From Desulfocurvus vexinensis DSM 17965 (GTDB taxonomy: Bacteria; Desulfobacterota; Desulfovibrionia; Desulfovibrionales; Desulfovibrionaceae): DNA of 64,000 nt. The translations under genes were made by a program, and so were the position numbers. Each line of letters opens with the position of its first letter. Positions within the stretch are counted from its first letter, which is position 1. Where the stretch lies: contig NZ_JAEX01000002.1 in NCBI RefSeq assembly GCF_000519125.1, forward strand, positions 434,001-498,000, given 5' to 3'. The notes under the pieces are model-generated. The model saw only the letters and a list, made by a program, of their open reading frames with translations, made no database searches and had not been told where the DNA came from. This document shows positions 1-9,394 of the stretch, piece by piece.

Positions 1-1
1 C

Positions 2-145
<144 letters not shown>

Positions 146-152
146 AAGGCAC

Positions 153-1403
153 ATGTCCGACAAGAAGATGGGCCTGCCCCCCGAGCTGAGCTGCTCGTTC
201 TGCGGCAAGGGGCAGGACGAGGTGCAGCGGCTCATCGCCGGGCCCGAAGTCTATATCTGCGACGAATGCGTCGGCCTGTGCAACGAGATCATCGCCCAGG
301 AAAGCGTCTCCGAGGAGGTCGAGGAAGGCCGCCTGCTCACCCCCGAGGAGATCAAGAAGCTCCTGGACGAGTACGTCATCGGCCAGTCCAACCCCAAGAA
401 GACCCTGGCCGTGGCCGTGCACAACCACTACAAGCGCGTGTTCTACGCGGGCAAGGCCAAGAACGACGTGGAGCTGGACAAGAGCAACATCCTGCTCATC
501 GGCCCCACAGGCTCGGGCAAGACCCTGCTGGCCCAGACCCTGGCCCGCGTGCTCAAGGTGCCCTTCGCCATCGCCGACGCCACGACCCTGACCGAGGCGG
601 GCTATGTCGGCGAGGACGTGGAGAACATCCTCGTCCAACTCTTGCAGAACGCCGACTACGACATCGAGGCCGCCTCGCGGGGCATCATCTACGTGGACGA
701 GATCGACAAGATCGCCCGCAAGGGCGACAGCCCGTCCATCACCCGCGACGTGTCCGGCGAGGGCGTGCAGCAGGCCCTGCTCAAGATCATCGAGGGCACC
801 GAGGCCAACATCCCGCCCAAGGGCGGGCGCAAGCACCCGCAGCAGGAGTTCATCCGCATGAACACCTCGAACATCCTGTTCATCCTGGGCGGGGCGTTCA
901 TCGGCCTGGAGAAGATCGTCCAGAGCCGGCGCGAGGGCAGCGGGCTGGGCTTCGGCGCGGAGCTGCGCAAGACCCAGGAGGCCCGCACCGACGAGCTCAT
1001 CCGCAACGTCAGCCCCGACGATCTGGTCAAGTTCGGGCTGATCCCCGAGTTCGTGGGCCGCATCCCCGTGGTCGCCAGCCTGGACGAGCTGACCGAGGAA
1101 GACCTGGTGCGCATCCTCACCGAGCCGCGCAACGCCCTGACCAAGCAGTACCAGAAGCTCTTCGAGCTCGACGACGTGCGCCTGCGCTTCACCACCAACG
1201 CCCTGGCGGCGGTGGCCAAGAAGGCCCTGGCGCGCAAGACCGGCGCGCGCGGCCTGCGCAGCGTGCTCGAAGGCGTGATGCTCGACATCATGTACCGCCT
1301 GCCTTCCCTGGAGGGCGTCAAGGAGTGCGTCATCAACAGCGCCGTGGTGGAAAACGCCCAGGAACCGCTTTTGATCTTCCACTCCGAGGTCAAGTCCGCC
1401 TAG
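153..1403 (+). CDS. clpX: ATP-dependent Clp protease ATP-binding subunit ClpX
   Basis: ClpX is the AAA+ unfoldase that recognises tagged substrates and threads them into ClpP in the cytoplasm. The 416-residue length is normal. An N-terminal zinc-binding domain shows Cys14, Cys17, Cys36 and Cys39. Walker A (GPTGSGKT, about residues 117-124) and Walker B with DEID (about 180-184) follow, then the ClpX-specific region with [18 protein letters not shown] and the C-terminal small domain. The ATG start has a short AAGG upstream and directly follows the clpP stop. A 12-bp GC-only hairpin lies just after the stop, before lon. Confidence 0.98.
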   Translation: MSDKKMGLPPELSCSFCGKGQDEVQRLIAGPEVYICDECVGLCNEIIAQESVSEEVEEGRLLTPEEIKKLLDEYVIGQSNPKKTLAVAVHNHYKRVFYAGKAKNDVELDKSNILLIGPTGSGKTLLAQTLARVLKVPFAIADATTLTEAGYVGEDVENILVQLLQNADYDIEAASRGIIYVDEIDKIARKGDSPSITRDVSGEGVQQALLKIIEGTEANIPPKGGRKHPQQEFIRMNTSNILFILGGAFIGLEKIVQSRREGSGLGFGAELRKTQEARTDELIRNVSPDDLVKFGLIPEFVGRIPVVASLDELTEEDLVRILTEPRNALTKQYQKLFELDDVRLRFTTNALAAVAKKALARKTGARGLRSVLEGVMLDIMYRLPSLEGVKECVINSAVVENAQEPLLIFHSEVKSA

Positions 1404-1409
1404 GCCGGG

Positions 1410-1440
1410 GGCGCGCCGGGGGCCGCCCCGGCGCGCCTTT
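1410..1440 (+). terminator. perfect GC-only hairpin between clpX and lon
   Basis: Arms 1410-1421 and 1426-1437 are a perfect 12-bp inverted repeat around a 4-nt GCCG loop, followed only by TTT. The stem is strong enough for termination but the U-tract is poor. It may be a weak terminator or attenuator that lowers lon expression relative to clpX, or a transcript 3'-end stabiliser. Confidence 0.6.
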
Positions 1441-1542
1441 GACTTGCAGGCGTTGACTTTCGCTCCGGCGGTCATAGCTTGTCGGAGTCCGGGCCCCCGG
1501 GCCGCCCGGGGCCGCCCCCCTCACCCATTCCCGGAGGAATAG

Positions 1543-4023
1543 ATGTCGAATTTCGTCATGGTGGACAACGACCCCCGCTCCGAAGAGCTGCGCCTGCCGC
1601 TCATGTCCCTGCGCGAGGTGGTCATGTTCCCGCGGTCCATCGTCCCGCTCTTCGTGGGACGTGAGGCCTCGGTGAAGGCCATTGAGACCGCCCTGGCCAA
1701 CTTCAACAAGAAGATCTTCCTCGTCGCCCAGCGCAGCCCCGAGCAGGAGCGCCCCACCCCCGACGACCTCTTCGATATTGGCACCGTCAGCAAGATTCTC
1801 CAGCTCCTGCGCCTGCCCGACGGCACCATCAAGGTGCTCTTCGAGGGCCTGTACCGCGCGCGCTGGACGCCCGCCGAGGGCCTGGTGCCCCTGGACCTCA
1901 AGGGCCCCAAGGACGCCAAGGCCGAGTTCCCCATGGCCGTGGTGCGCCGCGTGCCCGACTTCGAGGCCGACTCCGCCGACGCCGAGGCCCTGGTGCGCGC
2001 CACCCACGAGGCCCTGGAGGAGTACGGCAAGGTCAACAAGAAAATGGCCGCCGAGACCATCGTGGCCATCTCGTCGCTGACCAACGCGGGCCGGCTGGCC
2101 GACGCGGTGATGCCTCATCTCAAGGTGGACTACACCCGCAAGCAGGAGATCCTCGAGCAGGCCGACCCCCTGCGCCGCCTGGAAGAGACCTACGCGCTGC
2201 TGCAAAGCGAGATCGAGATCGCCTCGCTGGAAAAGAAGATCAAGTCGCGCGTCAAGGACCAGATGGAGCGCAACCAGCGCGAGTACTACCTGAACGAGCA
2301 GCTTAAGGCCATCAACAAGGAGATGGGCCGCGAGGATGACCCCAACGTCGAGGTCGCCGAGCTGGAAAAGCGCCTGGCCGAGAAGGTCATGCCCGACGAG
2401 AACCGCGAGAAGGCCCTGCGCGAGCTGAAAAAGCTCAAGCAGATTCCGCCGTCCTCGGCGGAATACACCGTGGTGCGCAATTATGTGGACTGGATCCTCG
2501 ACCTGCCCTGGAACGTCCACAAGGAAACGGACCTGAACATCGAGCAGGCCCGGACCATCCTCGACGAGGACCACTACGGCCTGGAAAAGCCCAAGGAGCG
2601 CATCCTCGAATATCTGGCCGTGCAGAGCCTGGTGGAGACCATGAAGGGCCCCATCCTGTGCCTGGTGGGCCCTCCCGGCGTGGGCAAGACCTCCATCTCC
2701 AAGTCCGTGGCGCGCGCCACGGGGCGCGAATTCGTGCGCCTGTCCCTGGGCGGGGTGCGCGACGAGGCCGAGATTCGCGGCCACCGGCGCACCTACGTGG
2801 GCGCGCTGCCCGGCAAGATCATCCAGGCCTTGAAGCGCGTGAAGTTCAACAACCCCGTGTTCTGCCTGGACGAAGTGGACAAGATGTCCATGGATTTCCG
2901 GGGCGACCCGTCGGCGGCGCTGCTCGAAGTCCTGGACCCCGAGCAGAACTCCACCTTCAACGACCACTACCTGGACATGGACTACGACCTGTCCAAGGTC
3001 TTCTTCATCACCACGGCCAACAGCCTGCACTCCATCCCCCTGCCGTTGCAGGACCGCATGGAGATCATCAAGCTGCCCGGCTACCTGGAGACGGAGAAGA
3101 TGCAGATCGCCCGCAACTTCCTGGTGCCCAAGCAGATCCGCGAGCACGGCCTCAAGCCCGAGAACCTTTCGTTCTCCGACAGCGCCGTGACGGAGATCAT
3201 CCGCCGCTACACCCGCGAGGCGGGCGTGCGTAGCCTGGAGCGCGAGGTGGCCGCCGTGTGCCGCAAGTCGGCCATGAAGCTGGTGGAAGAGGGCGACATG
3301 GAGCGGACGGTCAAGATCACCAAGCAGCAGCTGCCGCAGCTGCTCGGCGTGCCCAAGCACAGCTACGGCGAGAAGGAGGACGCCCCGCAGGTGGGCGTGA
3401 CCACCGGGCTGGCCTACACCGAGCTGGGCGGCGAACTGCTGCTGGTGGAAACCGCGCTCATGCCCGGCACCGGGCGGGTGGAGATCACCGGCAAGCTCGG
3501 CGAGGTGATGCAGGAGTCGGCCAAGGCCGCCCTGTCCTACATCCGCTCGCGTTCGGACCTCTTCGGCCTCAAGCGCGACTTCCACAAGGAGATCGACATC
3601 CACGTCCACGTGCCCGAGGGCGCCATCCCCAAGGACGGGCCCAGCGCGGGCATCACCCTGGCCACCACCCTGGCCTCGGCGCTGCTCAACCTGCCCGTGG
3701 ACAACGAGCTGGCCATGACCGGCGAGATCACCCTGCGCGGGCGCGTGCTGCCCATCGGCGGCCTGCGCGAGAAGCTGCTGGCCGCCCACCGGGGGCTGAT
3801 CAAGAAGGTGCTCATCCCCAAGGAGAACGCCAAGGACCTGAAGGACGTGCCCGCCGCCATCCTGCGCGACCTGACCATCGTCGAGGTCGCCAACATGGAC
3901 GAGGTGCTCGCCCACGCCCTGGTCTGCGCGGACCCGGAGAAGATCTTCTCCGGCCGCGGGGCGGACCTGTGCCCCGTGGCGGCCTCCCTGGCCAAGGAAG
4001 CCGTGGAGGGCCCGACCCACTAG
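1543..4023 (+). CDS. lon: ATP-dependent protease La (Lon)
   Basis: Lon is a cytoplasmic homo-oligomeric AAA+ serine protease degrading misfolded and regulatory proteins. At 826 residues it has the family architecture: N-terminal LON substrate domain (about 15-210), a helical region, AAA+ with Walker A GPPGVGKT (376-383), and a C-terminal protease domain with the Ser701 (PKDGPSAG) and Lys744 (GGLREKL) catalytic dyad. A good Shine-Dalgarno (GGAGGA) precedes the ATG. It lies 139 nt after clpX. A TTGACT box sits in the gap at 1453-1458, but I see no convincing -10, so an own promoter is only possible. A hairpin follows the stop. Confidence 0.97.
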   Translation: MSNFVMVDNDPRSEELRLPLMSLREVVMFPRSIVPLFVGREASVKAIETALANFNKKIFLVAQRSPEQERPTPDDLFDIGTVSKILQLLRLPDGTIKVLFEGLYRARWTPAEGLVPLDLKGPKDAKAEFPMAVVRRVPDFEADSADAEALVRATHEALEEYGKVNKKMAAETIVAISSLTNAGRLADAVMPHLKVDYTRKQEILEQADPLRRLEETYALLQSEIEIASLEKKIKSRVKDQMERNQREYYLNEQLKAINKEMGREDDPNVEVAELEKRLAEKVMPDENREKALRELKKLKQIPPSSAEYTVVRNYVDWILDLPWNVHKETDLNIEQARTILDEDHYGLEKPKERILEYLAVQSLVETMKGPILCLVGPPGVGKTSISKSVARATGREFVRLSLGGVRDEAEIRGHRRTYVGALPGKIIQALKRVKFNNPVFCLDEVDKMSMDFRGDPSAALLEVLDPEQNSTFNDHYLDMDYDLSKVFFITTANSLHSIPLPLQDRMEIIKLPGYLETEKMQIARNFLVPKQIREHGLKPENLSFSDSAVTEIIRRYTREAGVRSLEREVAAVCRKSAMKLVEEGDMERTVKITKQQLPQLLGVPKHSYGEKEDAPQVGVTTGLAYTELGGELLLVETALMPGTGRVEITGKLGEVMQESAKAALSYIRSRSDLFGLKRDFHKEIDIHVHVPEGAIPKDGPSAGITLATTLASALLNLPVDNELAMTGEITLRGRVLPIGGLREKLLAAHRGLIKKVLIPKENAKDLKDVPAAILRDLTIVEVANMDEVLAHALVCADPEKIFSGRGADLCPVAASLAKEAVEGPTH

Positions 4024-4061
4024 GGCGGGCCGGCCAGCGGCACCGCCGCACAAGCAAACGA

Positions 4062-4093
4062 AAAGGCCGGGGCGCGATGCGCTCCGGCCTTTC
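4062..4093 (+). terminator. Rho-independent terminator after lon
   Basis: AAAGGCCGG-G-GCGC / GCGC-T-CCGGCCTTT arms around a GAT loop, flanked by A and T runs on both strands. It lies between the convergent lon (plus) and FlgO-like (minus) genes and can serve both. Confidence 0.8.
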
Positions 4094-4146
4094 TTGCGTC
4101 CTGCGTCCTTCGCCGGGGCCCGGCGGCGGGCCCGCAGGGGCGCGGG

Positions 4147-4863
4147 CTATTCCGTGAAGTCGAGGACCATCGGGTCCTGGACCGGGGGGGTCATGGCGCG
4201 CACCGGCGCGGGCAGGCTCCACTGGGACATGCCCAGGGTCTGGGCCGTGCGCGGCACCCAGGCGGTGTCCACGCTGGGGCGGATTCGCGCGGCCTGGGCC
4301 CGGGCGTCCGTGTCCAGCAGCTCGCTGGTCTCCGGCGTCAGGCGGACGGTGCCTGCGGCCATGGCCAGCACCTCGCCCGTGGGCGCGTGCAGCAGGCGGA
4401 TGTTGAAGCGCACGTTGCGCGAGGTCTGGCTGTAGGTGCCGGTGAGGGTGACTTCGCTCTGCTGGGAGCGGCTGTCCAGCAGGCGCACGTCGCGCGACAG
4501 GGCCAGCTCGCCGGTGGCGGGGTCGAGCATCAGGCTCTTGGCCTTGCGCACCTCCTGCACGCGGTAGCCGTTGGCCACGAACCAGGCCGCCAGCTCTTCG
4601 CCCATGAGCCGGGCCAGGGGCGAGCTTTTTTCCAGGTCGCCCAGGTCCACGGGGGTGGAGAGGATGAGCGAGGTGCCCCGGGCCGGGCCTTCCACCAGTT
4701 GCAGGCGATCCACGAGCTGGGCGTCGAGCTGCGCGGCGATTCCGGCGGCGGTTTCGGGCACGCTCTGGCTGGCCCGGGCCGGGGTGCCCAGGGCCAGGGT
4801 CAGGGTCAGGGCCAGAACCAGAACGGGGGCCAGGGTCACGAGGGGCGTTGACGCCTTGGGCAT
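4147..4863 (-). CDS. FlgO-family outer-membrane/periplasmic protein (third gene of FlgO-like operon)
   Basis: This 238-residue protein has an N-terminal signal peptide (hydrophobic stretch about 9-25 ending ARA). The body resembles the FlgO domain known from flagellar outer-membrane-associated proteins: a segment with SSPLARLMGEELAAWFVANGYRV followed by a beta-rich part with LTGTYSQTSRNVRFNIRLL and a closing GTVRLTPETSELL. In Vibrio, FlgO sits around the flagellar basal body; whether this protein does so is inference. It starts 9 nt after the small lipoprotein gene, so they are co-transcribed. The two FlgO-like proteins here share fold signature but little sequence. Confidence 0.75.
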   Translation of the reverse strand: MPKASTPLVTLAPVLVLALTLTLALGTPARASQSVPETAAGIAAQLDAQLVDRLQLVEGPARGTSLILSTPVDLGDLEKSSPLARLMGEELAAWFVANGYRVQEVRKAKSLMLDPATGELALSRDVRLLDSRSQQSEVTLTGTYSQTSRNVRFNIRLLHAPTGEVLAMAAGTVRLTPETSELLDTDARAQAARIRPSVDTAWVPRTAQTLGMSQWSLPAPVRAMTPPVQDPMVLDFTE

Positions 4864-4872
4864 GGCGGTCTC

Positions 4873-5172
4873 CTACCTGTTGCTCAGGATGATGCGGTCC
4901 GTGGCTTCCAGCTCCTGGGCCAGGGATTCGCGCATGTCGTCGTCGCGGGCTGCGGCCAGACCGTGCATGAAGGTCTCGCGCGCCAGCTCGAAGCGCCCCT
5001 GGGCCTGGTACTGGCGGCCCAGGGCCAGGCAGCGCAGGGAGTGCTCGTTGTAGGGCACCGGGTGCGGGGCGCTGCGCGGGCCGGAGCCCAGCCCGGGCCA
5101 CAGGGAGCAGCTCGCGAGCAAGAGGGCGGCCAGCAGGGCGGCCAGGGCGGTGGTTGCGGTCTTGGTGCGCAT
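4873..5172 (-). CDS. small lipoprotein of the FlgO-like operon
   Basis: A 99-residue exported protein with a lipoprotein signal: basic start, hydrophobic core and lipobox LLAS-C with the acylated Cys at residue 22. The rest (about residues 42-95) is helical with a TPR-like pattern (CLALGRQYQAQGRFELARETF), which suggests a protein-protein contact role. It is sandwiched between two FlgO-family genes with 9- and 20-nt gaps, so it probably works with them at the outer membrane. No more specific function can be read from the sequence. Confidence 0.72.
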   Translation of the reverse strand: MRTKTATTALAALLAALLLASCSLWPGLGSGPRSAPHPVPYNEHSLRCLALGRQYQAQGRFELARETFMHGLAAARDDDMRESLAQELEATDRIILSNR

Positions 5173-5192
5173 GGGGCGTCCTTGGCGTGGGC

Positions 5193-6056
5193 CTAGTGGA
5201 GCGTGTTCTGCTGGAACATGAACTGCAGGCTGGTGTCGTCCTTCACGTCGGCCAGGGCCTTGACGTCGGTCTGGGCGGCCCGCAGGCGCATCCCGGTGCC
5301 CCGGGCCAGCATGGCCTTGGTCACCGGCGTCTGGGGGAAGACCATGTTGGCCGTGCGCAGGACCAGCCCGTCCTGGGTGCGGAACAGCCGCGCGTTGACG
5401 AACACGTTGTGCTTGTCGAAATAGTAGGTGCCCGACAGGGCCAGCCCCGAGGGGCGCGGGCGCGCGGCCTGGGCCATGTCGCGCGTCATGACGAACTCGC
5501 CCTCCTCGGGGCGGGTCTTGATGTGCGCCATGGTGCGGTATTCGCGTACCGGGACGCCCAGCTGGTTCAGCTCGTAGAACATCTGCTCGGCGATGTAGCG
5601 CCCGAAGGCCGACGAGCTGTCCAGGTTGTCCTGGTTCACGAAGGACGCGGGCAGGGCCACGCCGCCGCCCAGGCCCTGGGTGCCGCGCTCGAAGAGCTGG
5701 GCGGCCATCTCGCGGATCTGCAGGCGGATTTCGCGGGCGGCGGCGTGCTCCTCGGCGGGCATGGGCACGGGCGCGCTGGTGCCGACCCAGACGTAGCCTC
5801 CGGCGCCGTCGGGCGCCAGGACGCCCGCGTTGACGCCGGGGGTGCCGTAGATGGGGCGGCGCGCGCCGTCCACATGGGCCTTGCCCATGGGCGTGGCCGT
5901 GGTTCCGGCGCCGGGGTCGAAGGTGGCCTGCTGGCCTGCGGCGTCGGCGTTGCGCCGGGCCAGGCGGGCGGCGGTGGCGTCGTCGGCCCCGGCGGGCAGG
6001 GCGGGCAGGGCCAGCAGGGCGGCCAGCAGGGCGGTCAGCAGGGGTGCGATGCGCAT
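5193..6056 (-). CDS. FlgO-family envelope protein (first gene of operon)
   Basis: I place the start at the ATG at 6056 (MRIAPLL) because a GGGGAGAG ribosome site precedes it and a clean signal peptide follows (hydrophobic to LPALPAGA, about residues 5-23). The upstream frame extension lacks both. The 287-residue product has a low-complexity N-terminal half and a FlgO-like C-terminal half containing DNLDSSSAFGRYIAEQMFYELNQLG and LSGTYYFDKHNVFVNARLF. It is the promoter-proximal gene of a three-gene operon, and a sigma-28-like promoter lies 43 nt upstream, which supports a flagellum-linked role. Confidence 0.78.
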   Translation of the reverse strand: MRIAPLLTALLAALLALPALPAGADDATAARLARRNADAAGQQATFDPGAGTTATPMGKAHVDGARRPIYGTPGVNAGVLAPDGAGGYVWVGTSAPVPMPAEEHAAAREIRLQIREMAAQLFERGTQGLGGGVALPASFVNQDNLDSSSAFGRYIAEQMFYELNQLGVPVREYRTMAHIKTRPEEGEFVMTRDMAQAARPRPSGLALSGTYYFDKHNVFVNARLFRTQDGLVLRTANMVFPQTPVTKAMLARGTGMRLRAAQTDVKALADVKDDTSLQFMFQQNTLH

Positions 6057-6099
6057 GATTCTCTCCCCGGAGGGCGTTGCGAGGATGCTTCTGCGGGTC

Positions 6100-6127
6100 C
6101 TATCGGCCGGCGCGGGGAAATCCTTTA
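6100..6127 (-). promoter_or_regulatory. sigma-28 (FliA)-like promoter of the FlgO-like operon
   Basis: On the minus strand TAAAGGAT is followed after 12 nt by GCCGATAG. The consensus is TAAAGTTT-N11-GCCGATAA, so 7 of 8 bases match in the -10 box and the spacer is one base longer than ideal. The box ends 43 nt upstream of the first FlgO-like ATG. The link to a flagellum-associated family makes the match more credible. Confidence 0.55.
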
Positions 6128-6237
6128 CACCCCGCACGCGCTGTGCGCGGGCCGGGGCGGCGGGGCCGGGCGGGCGGCAAAAAACGGGGCCGGGGCGGCG
6201 CCCGGTGCGGGCTGGACGGAAGGCGGGGAGGGCTGGG

Positions 6238-6453
6238 CTAGATGCGGTCGCAGGGGATGTTGAGCATGAATTCCTCGATCTGGTCGAGGTATTCGGCGTA
6301 GGCGTCGAGCTGGAACTTGCCGCCGCACTGGCCGCAGAAGAGGTAGACCTCCCGGCAGGAGCGGATCACGCGCAGGGAGCCCTGGCACTCTTTGCAGGCC
6401 ATCCTGGCGTCGGCCTGGCGGGGCCCGCCGAACAGGGTGGGTGTGTTCCACAT
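6238..6453 (-). CDS. small dual-CXXC zinc-ribbon protein
   Basis: A 71-residue protein with two CXXC knuckles (ACKEC and FCGQC) separated by about 20 residues, the pattern of a small zinc ribbon. The start at 6453 (MWNTPTLFGG) is chosen because GGAGG lies about 10 nt upstream; longer frames carry proline/arginine-rich shadow sequence. The C-terminal half is helical and acidic (YAEYLDQIEEFMLNIPCDR). Proteins of this type are common in Desulfovibrio-like genomes but have no assigned role. It is divergent from korA. Confidence 0.72.
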   Translation of the reverse strand: MWNTPTLFGGPRQADARMACKECQGSLRVIRSCREVYLFCGQCGGKFQLDAYAEYLDQIEEFMLNIPCDRI

Positions 6454-6727
6454 GGTGGGGGAAGCCCTCCGGGTTGTCGATTGGCGGAAGCGGCGGGGCG
6501 GGGGGCGCCGCGCCGCCGGATAATGCCCCATTTCATCCGCCCGGGCAAGTCCCTCCTGTCATGGTGGGAAATATGCCCGGGCCCGGGGGATTTGCGGTTT
6601 ATTCCCGGGCTGTTTTCGTGTAAGGATGGTTCATGCCTCGCGTCCTGCGGCCCGGCGGGCCGATGCCCGCCGCGTTCGTGCGCAGGCCCCAACCCCTCCC
6701 CATTGCCAGGGCAAGGAGAGTCCAGTC

Positions 6728-8425
6728 ATGCCAGAACACTGTGTCAATCTGATGATCGGCGGCGCCGCAGGCCAGGGGCTGTCCACCGTGGGCCAGCTGC
6801 TGGCCAAAAGCCTGGTGCGCGGCGGCTACGAGGTCCTGGTGCGCCAGGATTTCATGTCCCGCGTGCGCGGCGGGCACAACACCTTCCTCATCCGCGCCGC
6901 CACCTTTCCCCTGGACGCCCCGCGCGAGGCCGTGGACCTGCTCATGGCCCTGAACCAGGAGAGCGTGGACCTGCACCTGGGCGAGCTGGCCCCGGGCGGG
7001 GCGGTGTTCGCCGACGCCGGGCTGGACCGGCGGGGCGCGCCGGGCCGGGGCGTGCCCTTCGCCGAGCTGGCGCCCAAGCCCATTTTCAACAACGTGGCCG
7101 CCCTGGGCGTGCTGGCGGGCGCCCTGGGCCTGGACCCCGCCATCCCCAAGGCCCTGCTGGGCGAGACCTTCGCCAAGAAGGGTCAGGCCGTGGTGGCCCA
7201 GAACCACGAGGTGCTGGACGCGGCCTACGCCTGGGTGCGCGGCGAAAAAATGCCCGTGGACCCGCTGCCGCCCGTGGCCGACCCGCCCCGGCGGCTGATG
7301 CTCACGGGCAACGAGGCCCTGGCCCTGGGCGCCCTGGCCGCCGGGGTCAATTTCTGCTCCTACTACCCCATGACCCCGGGCACTTCCATCGCCCAGACCC
7401 TGGTGGCCCATGGCCGCGCCCTGGGGGTGGTGGTGGAGCAGGCCGAGGACGAGATCGCGGCCATGAACATGGGCCTGGGCGCGGCCTATGCGGGGGCGCG
7501 CGCCCTGGTGCCCACCGCAGGCGGCGGCTTCGCGCTGATGACCGAGGCCGTGAGCCTGGCCGGGGTCACGGAAACGCCCATCGTCTGCGCCGTGGCCCAG
7601 CGGCCCGGCCCGGCCACGGGGCTGGCCACGCGCACCGAGCAGGCCGACCTGAACCTCGTGCTCCACGCCGGGCACGGCGAGTTCCCCCGGGCGGTCTTCG
7701 CCCCGGGCACGGTGGAGGAATTCTTCCACCTGACCCACCGCGCCTTTGACCTGGCCGAGCGCTTCCAGTCCCCAGTGTTCGTGCTCTCGGACCAGTACAT
7801 GGCCAATTCCTACCGCAGCGTGGCGCCTTTCGACCTGGAGGCGCTGCCCGAGCCCGCCGCGCCGCTGCGCCAGTGGACGGGCAAAGAGCCCTACGCGCGC
7901 TACGCCGTGACCGACAGCGGCGTGTCGCCGCGCCTGCTGCCCGGATTCACGGACCAATTGGTGCTGGCCGACTCCCACGAGCACGTGGAAAGCGGGCACA
8001 TGAGCGAGGCCATTGAGGTGCGCAACACCATGCAGGACAAGCGCCTGCGCAAGGGCGCGGGCCTGCTGGCCGAGGCCGTGGCGCCGACCTGGGACGGGCC
8101 GCAGGCCCCGGAGCTCATGCTCGTGTGCTGGGGCTCCACCCGGGGCGCGGCCCTGGATGCCGCGCGCGACCTGCGCGGGCAGGGCCGGGCCGTGGGCGTC
8201 TTGCATTTCAGCCAGGTCTGGCCGCTCAACGAGGAGCAGTATCTGGGCTATTTCCAGGCCGCCGGGCGCGTGGTCTGCGTCGAGGGCAACAGCACCGGGC
8301 AGTTCGAGCAGCTCCTGCGCCAGCAGAGCTGCCTGCGCATGGACGGGCACATCCGCAAGTACGACGGCCGGACATTCACCCCGGAATACATCCTGCGGGC
8401 CCTTGGCGCCCTCGGGCTGGCATAG
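6728..8425 (+). CDS. korA: 2-oxoacid:ferredoxin oxidoreductase, fused gamma-alpha subunit
   Basis: This is the alpha chain of a 2-oxoacid (probably 2-oxoglutarate) ferredoxin oxidoreductase, which makes acyl-CoA, CO2 and reduced ferredoxin in anaerobes. At 565 residues it fuses an N-terminal gamma domain (about 1-180; GGAAGQGLSTVGQLLAKSL and SRVRGGHNT) to the alpha domain (about 195 to end; GNEALALGA, YYPMTPGTS, EAEDEIAAMNMGLG-like segment). The ATG at 6728 follows CAAGGAGA. korB starts 13 nt after the stop, completing the TPP-binding beta subunit. No ferredoxin-like delta subunit is adjacent. The exact substrate (2-oxoglutarate versus another 2-oxoacid) cannot be fixed from sequence alone. 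Confidence 0.9.
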   Translation: MPEHCVNLMIGGAAGQGLSTVGQLLAKSLVRGGYEVLVRQDFMSRVRGGHNTFLIRAATFPLDAPREAVDLLMALNQESVDLHLGELAPGGAVFADAGLDRRGAPGRGVPFAELAPKPIFNNVAALGVLAGALGLDPAIPKALLGETFAKKGQAVVAQNHEVLDAAYAWVRGEKMPVDPLPPVADPPRRLMLTGNEALALGALAAGVNFCSYYPMTPGTSIAQTLVAHGRALGVVVEQAEDEIAAMNMGLGAAYAGARALVPTAGGGFALMTEAVSLAGVTETPIVCAVAQRPGPATGLATRTEQADLNLVLHAGHGEFPRAVFAPGTVEEFFHLTHRAFDLAERFQSPVFVLSDQYMANSYRSVAPFDLEALPEPAAPLRQWTGKEPYARYAVTDSGVSPRLLPGFTDQLVLADSHEHVESGHMSEAIEVRNTMQDKRLRKGAGLLAEAVAPTWDGPQAPELMLVCWGSTRGAALDAARDLRGQGRAVGVLHFSQVWPLNEEQYLGYFQAAGRVVCVEGNSTGQFEQLLRQQSCLRMDGHIRKYDGRTFTPEYILRALGALGLA

Positions 8426-8438
8426 GGAGGCCACTGCC

Positions 8439-9290
8439 ATGATCGACATCAAGGAATACGGCGAGTTCAACACCTCCTGGTGCCCGGGCTGCGGCAACTT
8501 CGGCATCATGGACGCCGTGCGCGCGGCGCTGTCGCGCCAGGGCATCGCCCCGCACCAGTTCGTGTACGTCTCGGGCATCGGCCAGGCGGCCAAGGCCCCG
8601 CACTACATCCGCTGCAATGGCTTCAACGGCCTGCATGGCCGTTCCCTGCCTGCGGCCCAGGCCATCCGCCTGGCCAACACGGGCCTGCCGGTGCTGGTGT
8701 CCAGCGGCGACGGATGCAGCTACGGCGAGGGCGGCAACCACTTCCTGGCGGCCATCCGGCGCAACGTGAACATCACGCTGCTGGCCCACGACAACCAGAT
8801 CTACGGCCTGACCAAGGGCCAGGCCAGCCCGACCACCATGCAGGGCCATGTGACCAAGGCCCAGCCCCTGGGCGCGCCCTCGGCGGCCTTCAACCCCGTG
8901 GCCGTGGCCGTGGCCATGCGCTGCGGCTTCGTGGCCCGGGGTTTTGCGGGCGACAAGGAGCACCTGGCCGGGCTCATCGTGGCCGCCATGCAGCACGAGG
9001 GCTTCGCCCTGGTGGACATCCTCCAGCCCTGCGTGTCCTTCAACAAGGTCAACACCTACGCCTGGTACAAGGAGCGCTGCCGCCCGCTGCCCGAGAGCTA
9101 CGACCCCACGGACTGGCAGACGGCCATGACCACGGCGGCCACCTTTGGCGAGGAGATCCCCGTGGGCGTCATCTACCGCGAGGACAAGCCGGGCTTCGAG
9201 ACCCGCCTGCCGCAGCTTGCCGGGCCGCCCCTGGCCGCGCGCGGGCGCGATCTGGCGGCCGTGGCCCGGGTCCTGGAAGCGTTTGCCTAG
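8439..9290 (+). CDS. korB: 2-oxoacid:ferredoxin oxidoreductase, beta subunit
   Basis: The 283-residue beta subunit binds thiamine diphosphate and an Fe-S cluster. The N-terminal SWCPGCGNFG and a second Cys near GDGCSYGEGGNHF match the beta-subunit pattern, with the TPP/Mg motif GDGCSYGEGGNHFLAAIRRN. It follows korA by 13 nt with a GGGAGG ribosome site. A rho-independent terminator 23 nt after the stop closes the korAB operon. Confidence 0.92.
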   Translation: MIDIKEYGEFNTSWCPGCGNFGIMDAVRAALSRQGIAPHQFVYVSGIGQAAKAPHYIRCNGFNGLHGRSLPAAQAIRLANTGLPVLVSSGDGCSYGEGGNHFLAAIRRNVNITLLAHDNQIYGLTKGQASPTTMQGHVTKAQPLGAPSAAFNPVAVAVAMRCGFVARGFAGDKEHLAGLIVAAMQHEGFALVDILQPCVSFNKVNTYAWYKERCRPLPESYDPTDWQTAMTTAATFGEEIPVGVIYREDKPGFETRLPQLAGPPLAARGRDLAAVARVLEAFA

Positions 9291-9312
9291 CCCGCAGGGC
9301 TCTGATACGACA

Positions 9313-9352
9313 GGGGCACCGTCCGGGCCGGACCCGGGCGGTGCCCGTTTTT
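9313..9352 (+). terminator. Rho-independent terminator after korB
   Basis: Stem arms GGGCACCG (9314-9321) and CGGTGCCC (9339-9346), extended by an inner CCGGG/CCCGG pairing, followed by GTTTTT. Confidence 0.85.
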
Positions 9353-9394
9353 GCGCCCGGCCCGGGCGCCGCACCAGCCGCAGGAGGGGGAGCC

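Noticed and set aside
1453-1485. Heat-shock (sigma-32) promoter for lon
   Set aside because: TTGACT boxes are present but the CCCCAT-type -10 is not; a sigma-70 reading gives only a weak -10.
1390-4053. An 887-codon minus-strand frame opposite lon
   Set aside because: Antisense shadow of lon; composition is repetitive and no ribosome site or domain is visible.
6599-8593. A 664-codon minus-strand frame opposite korA
   Set aside because: Shadow of korA, which has the complete ferredoxin-oxidoreductase signature.
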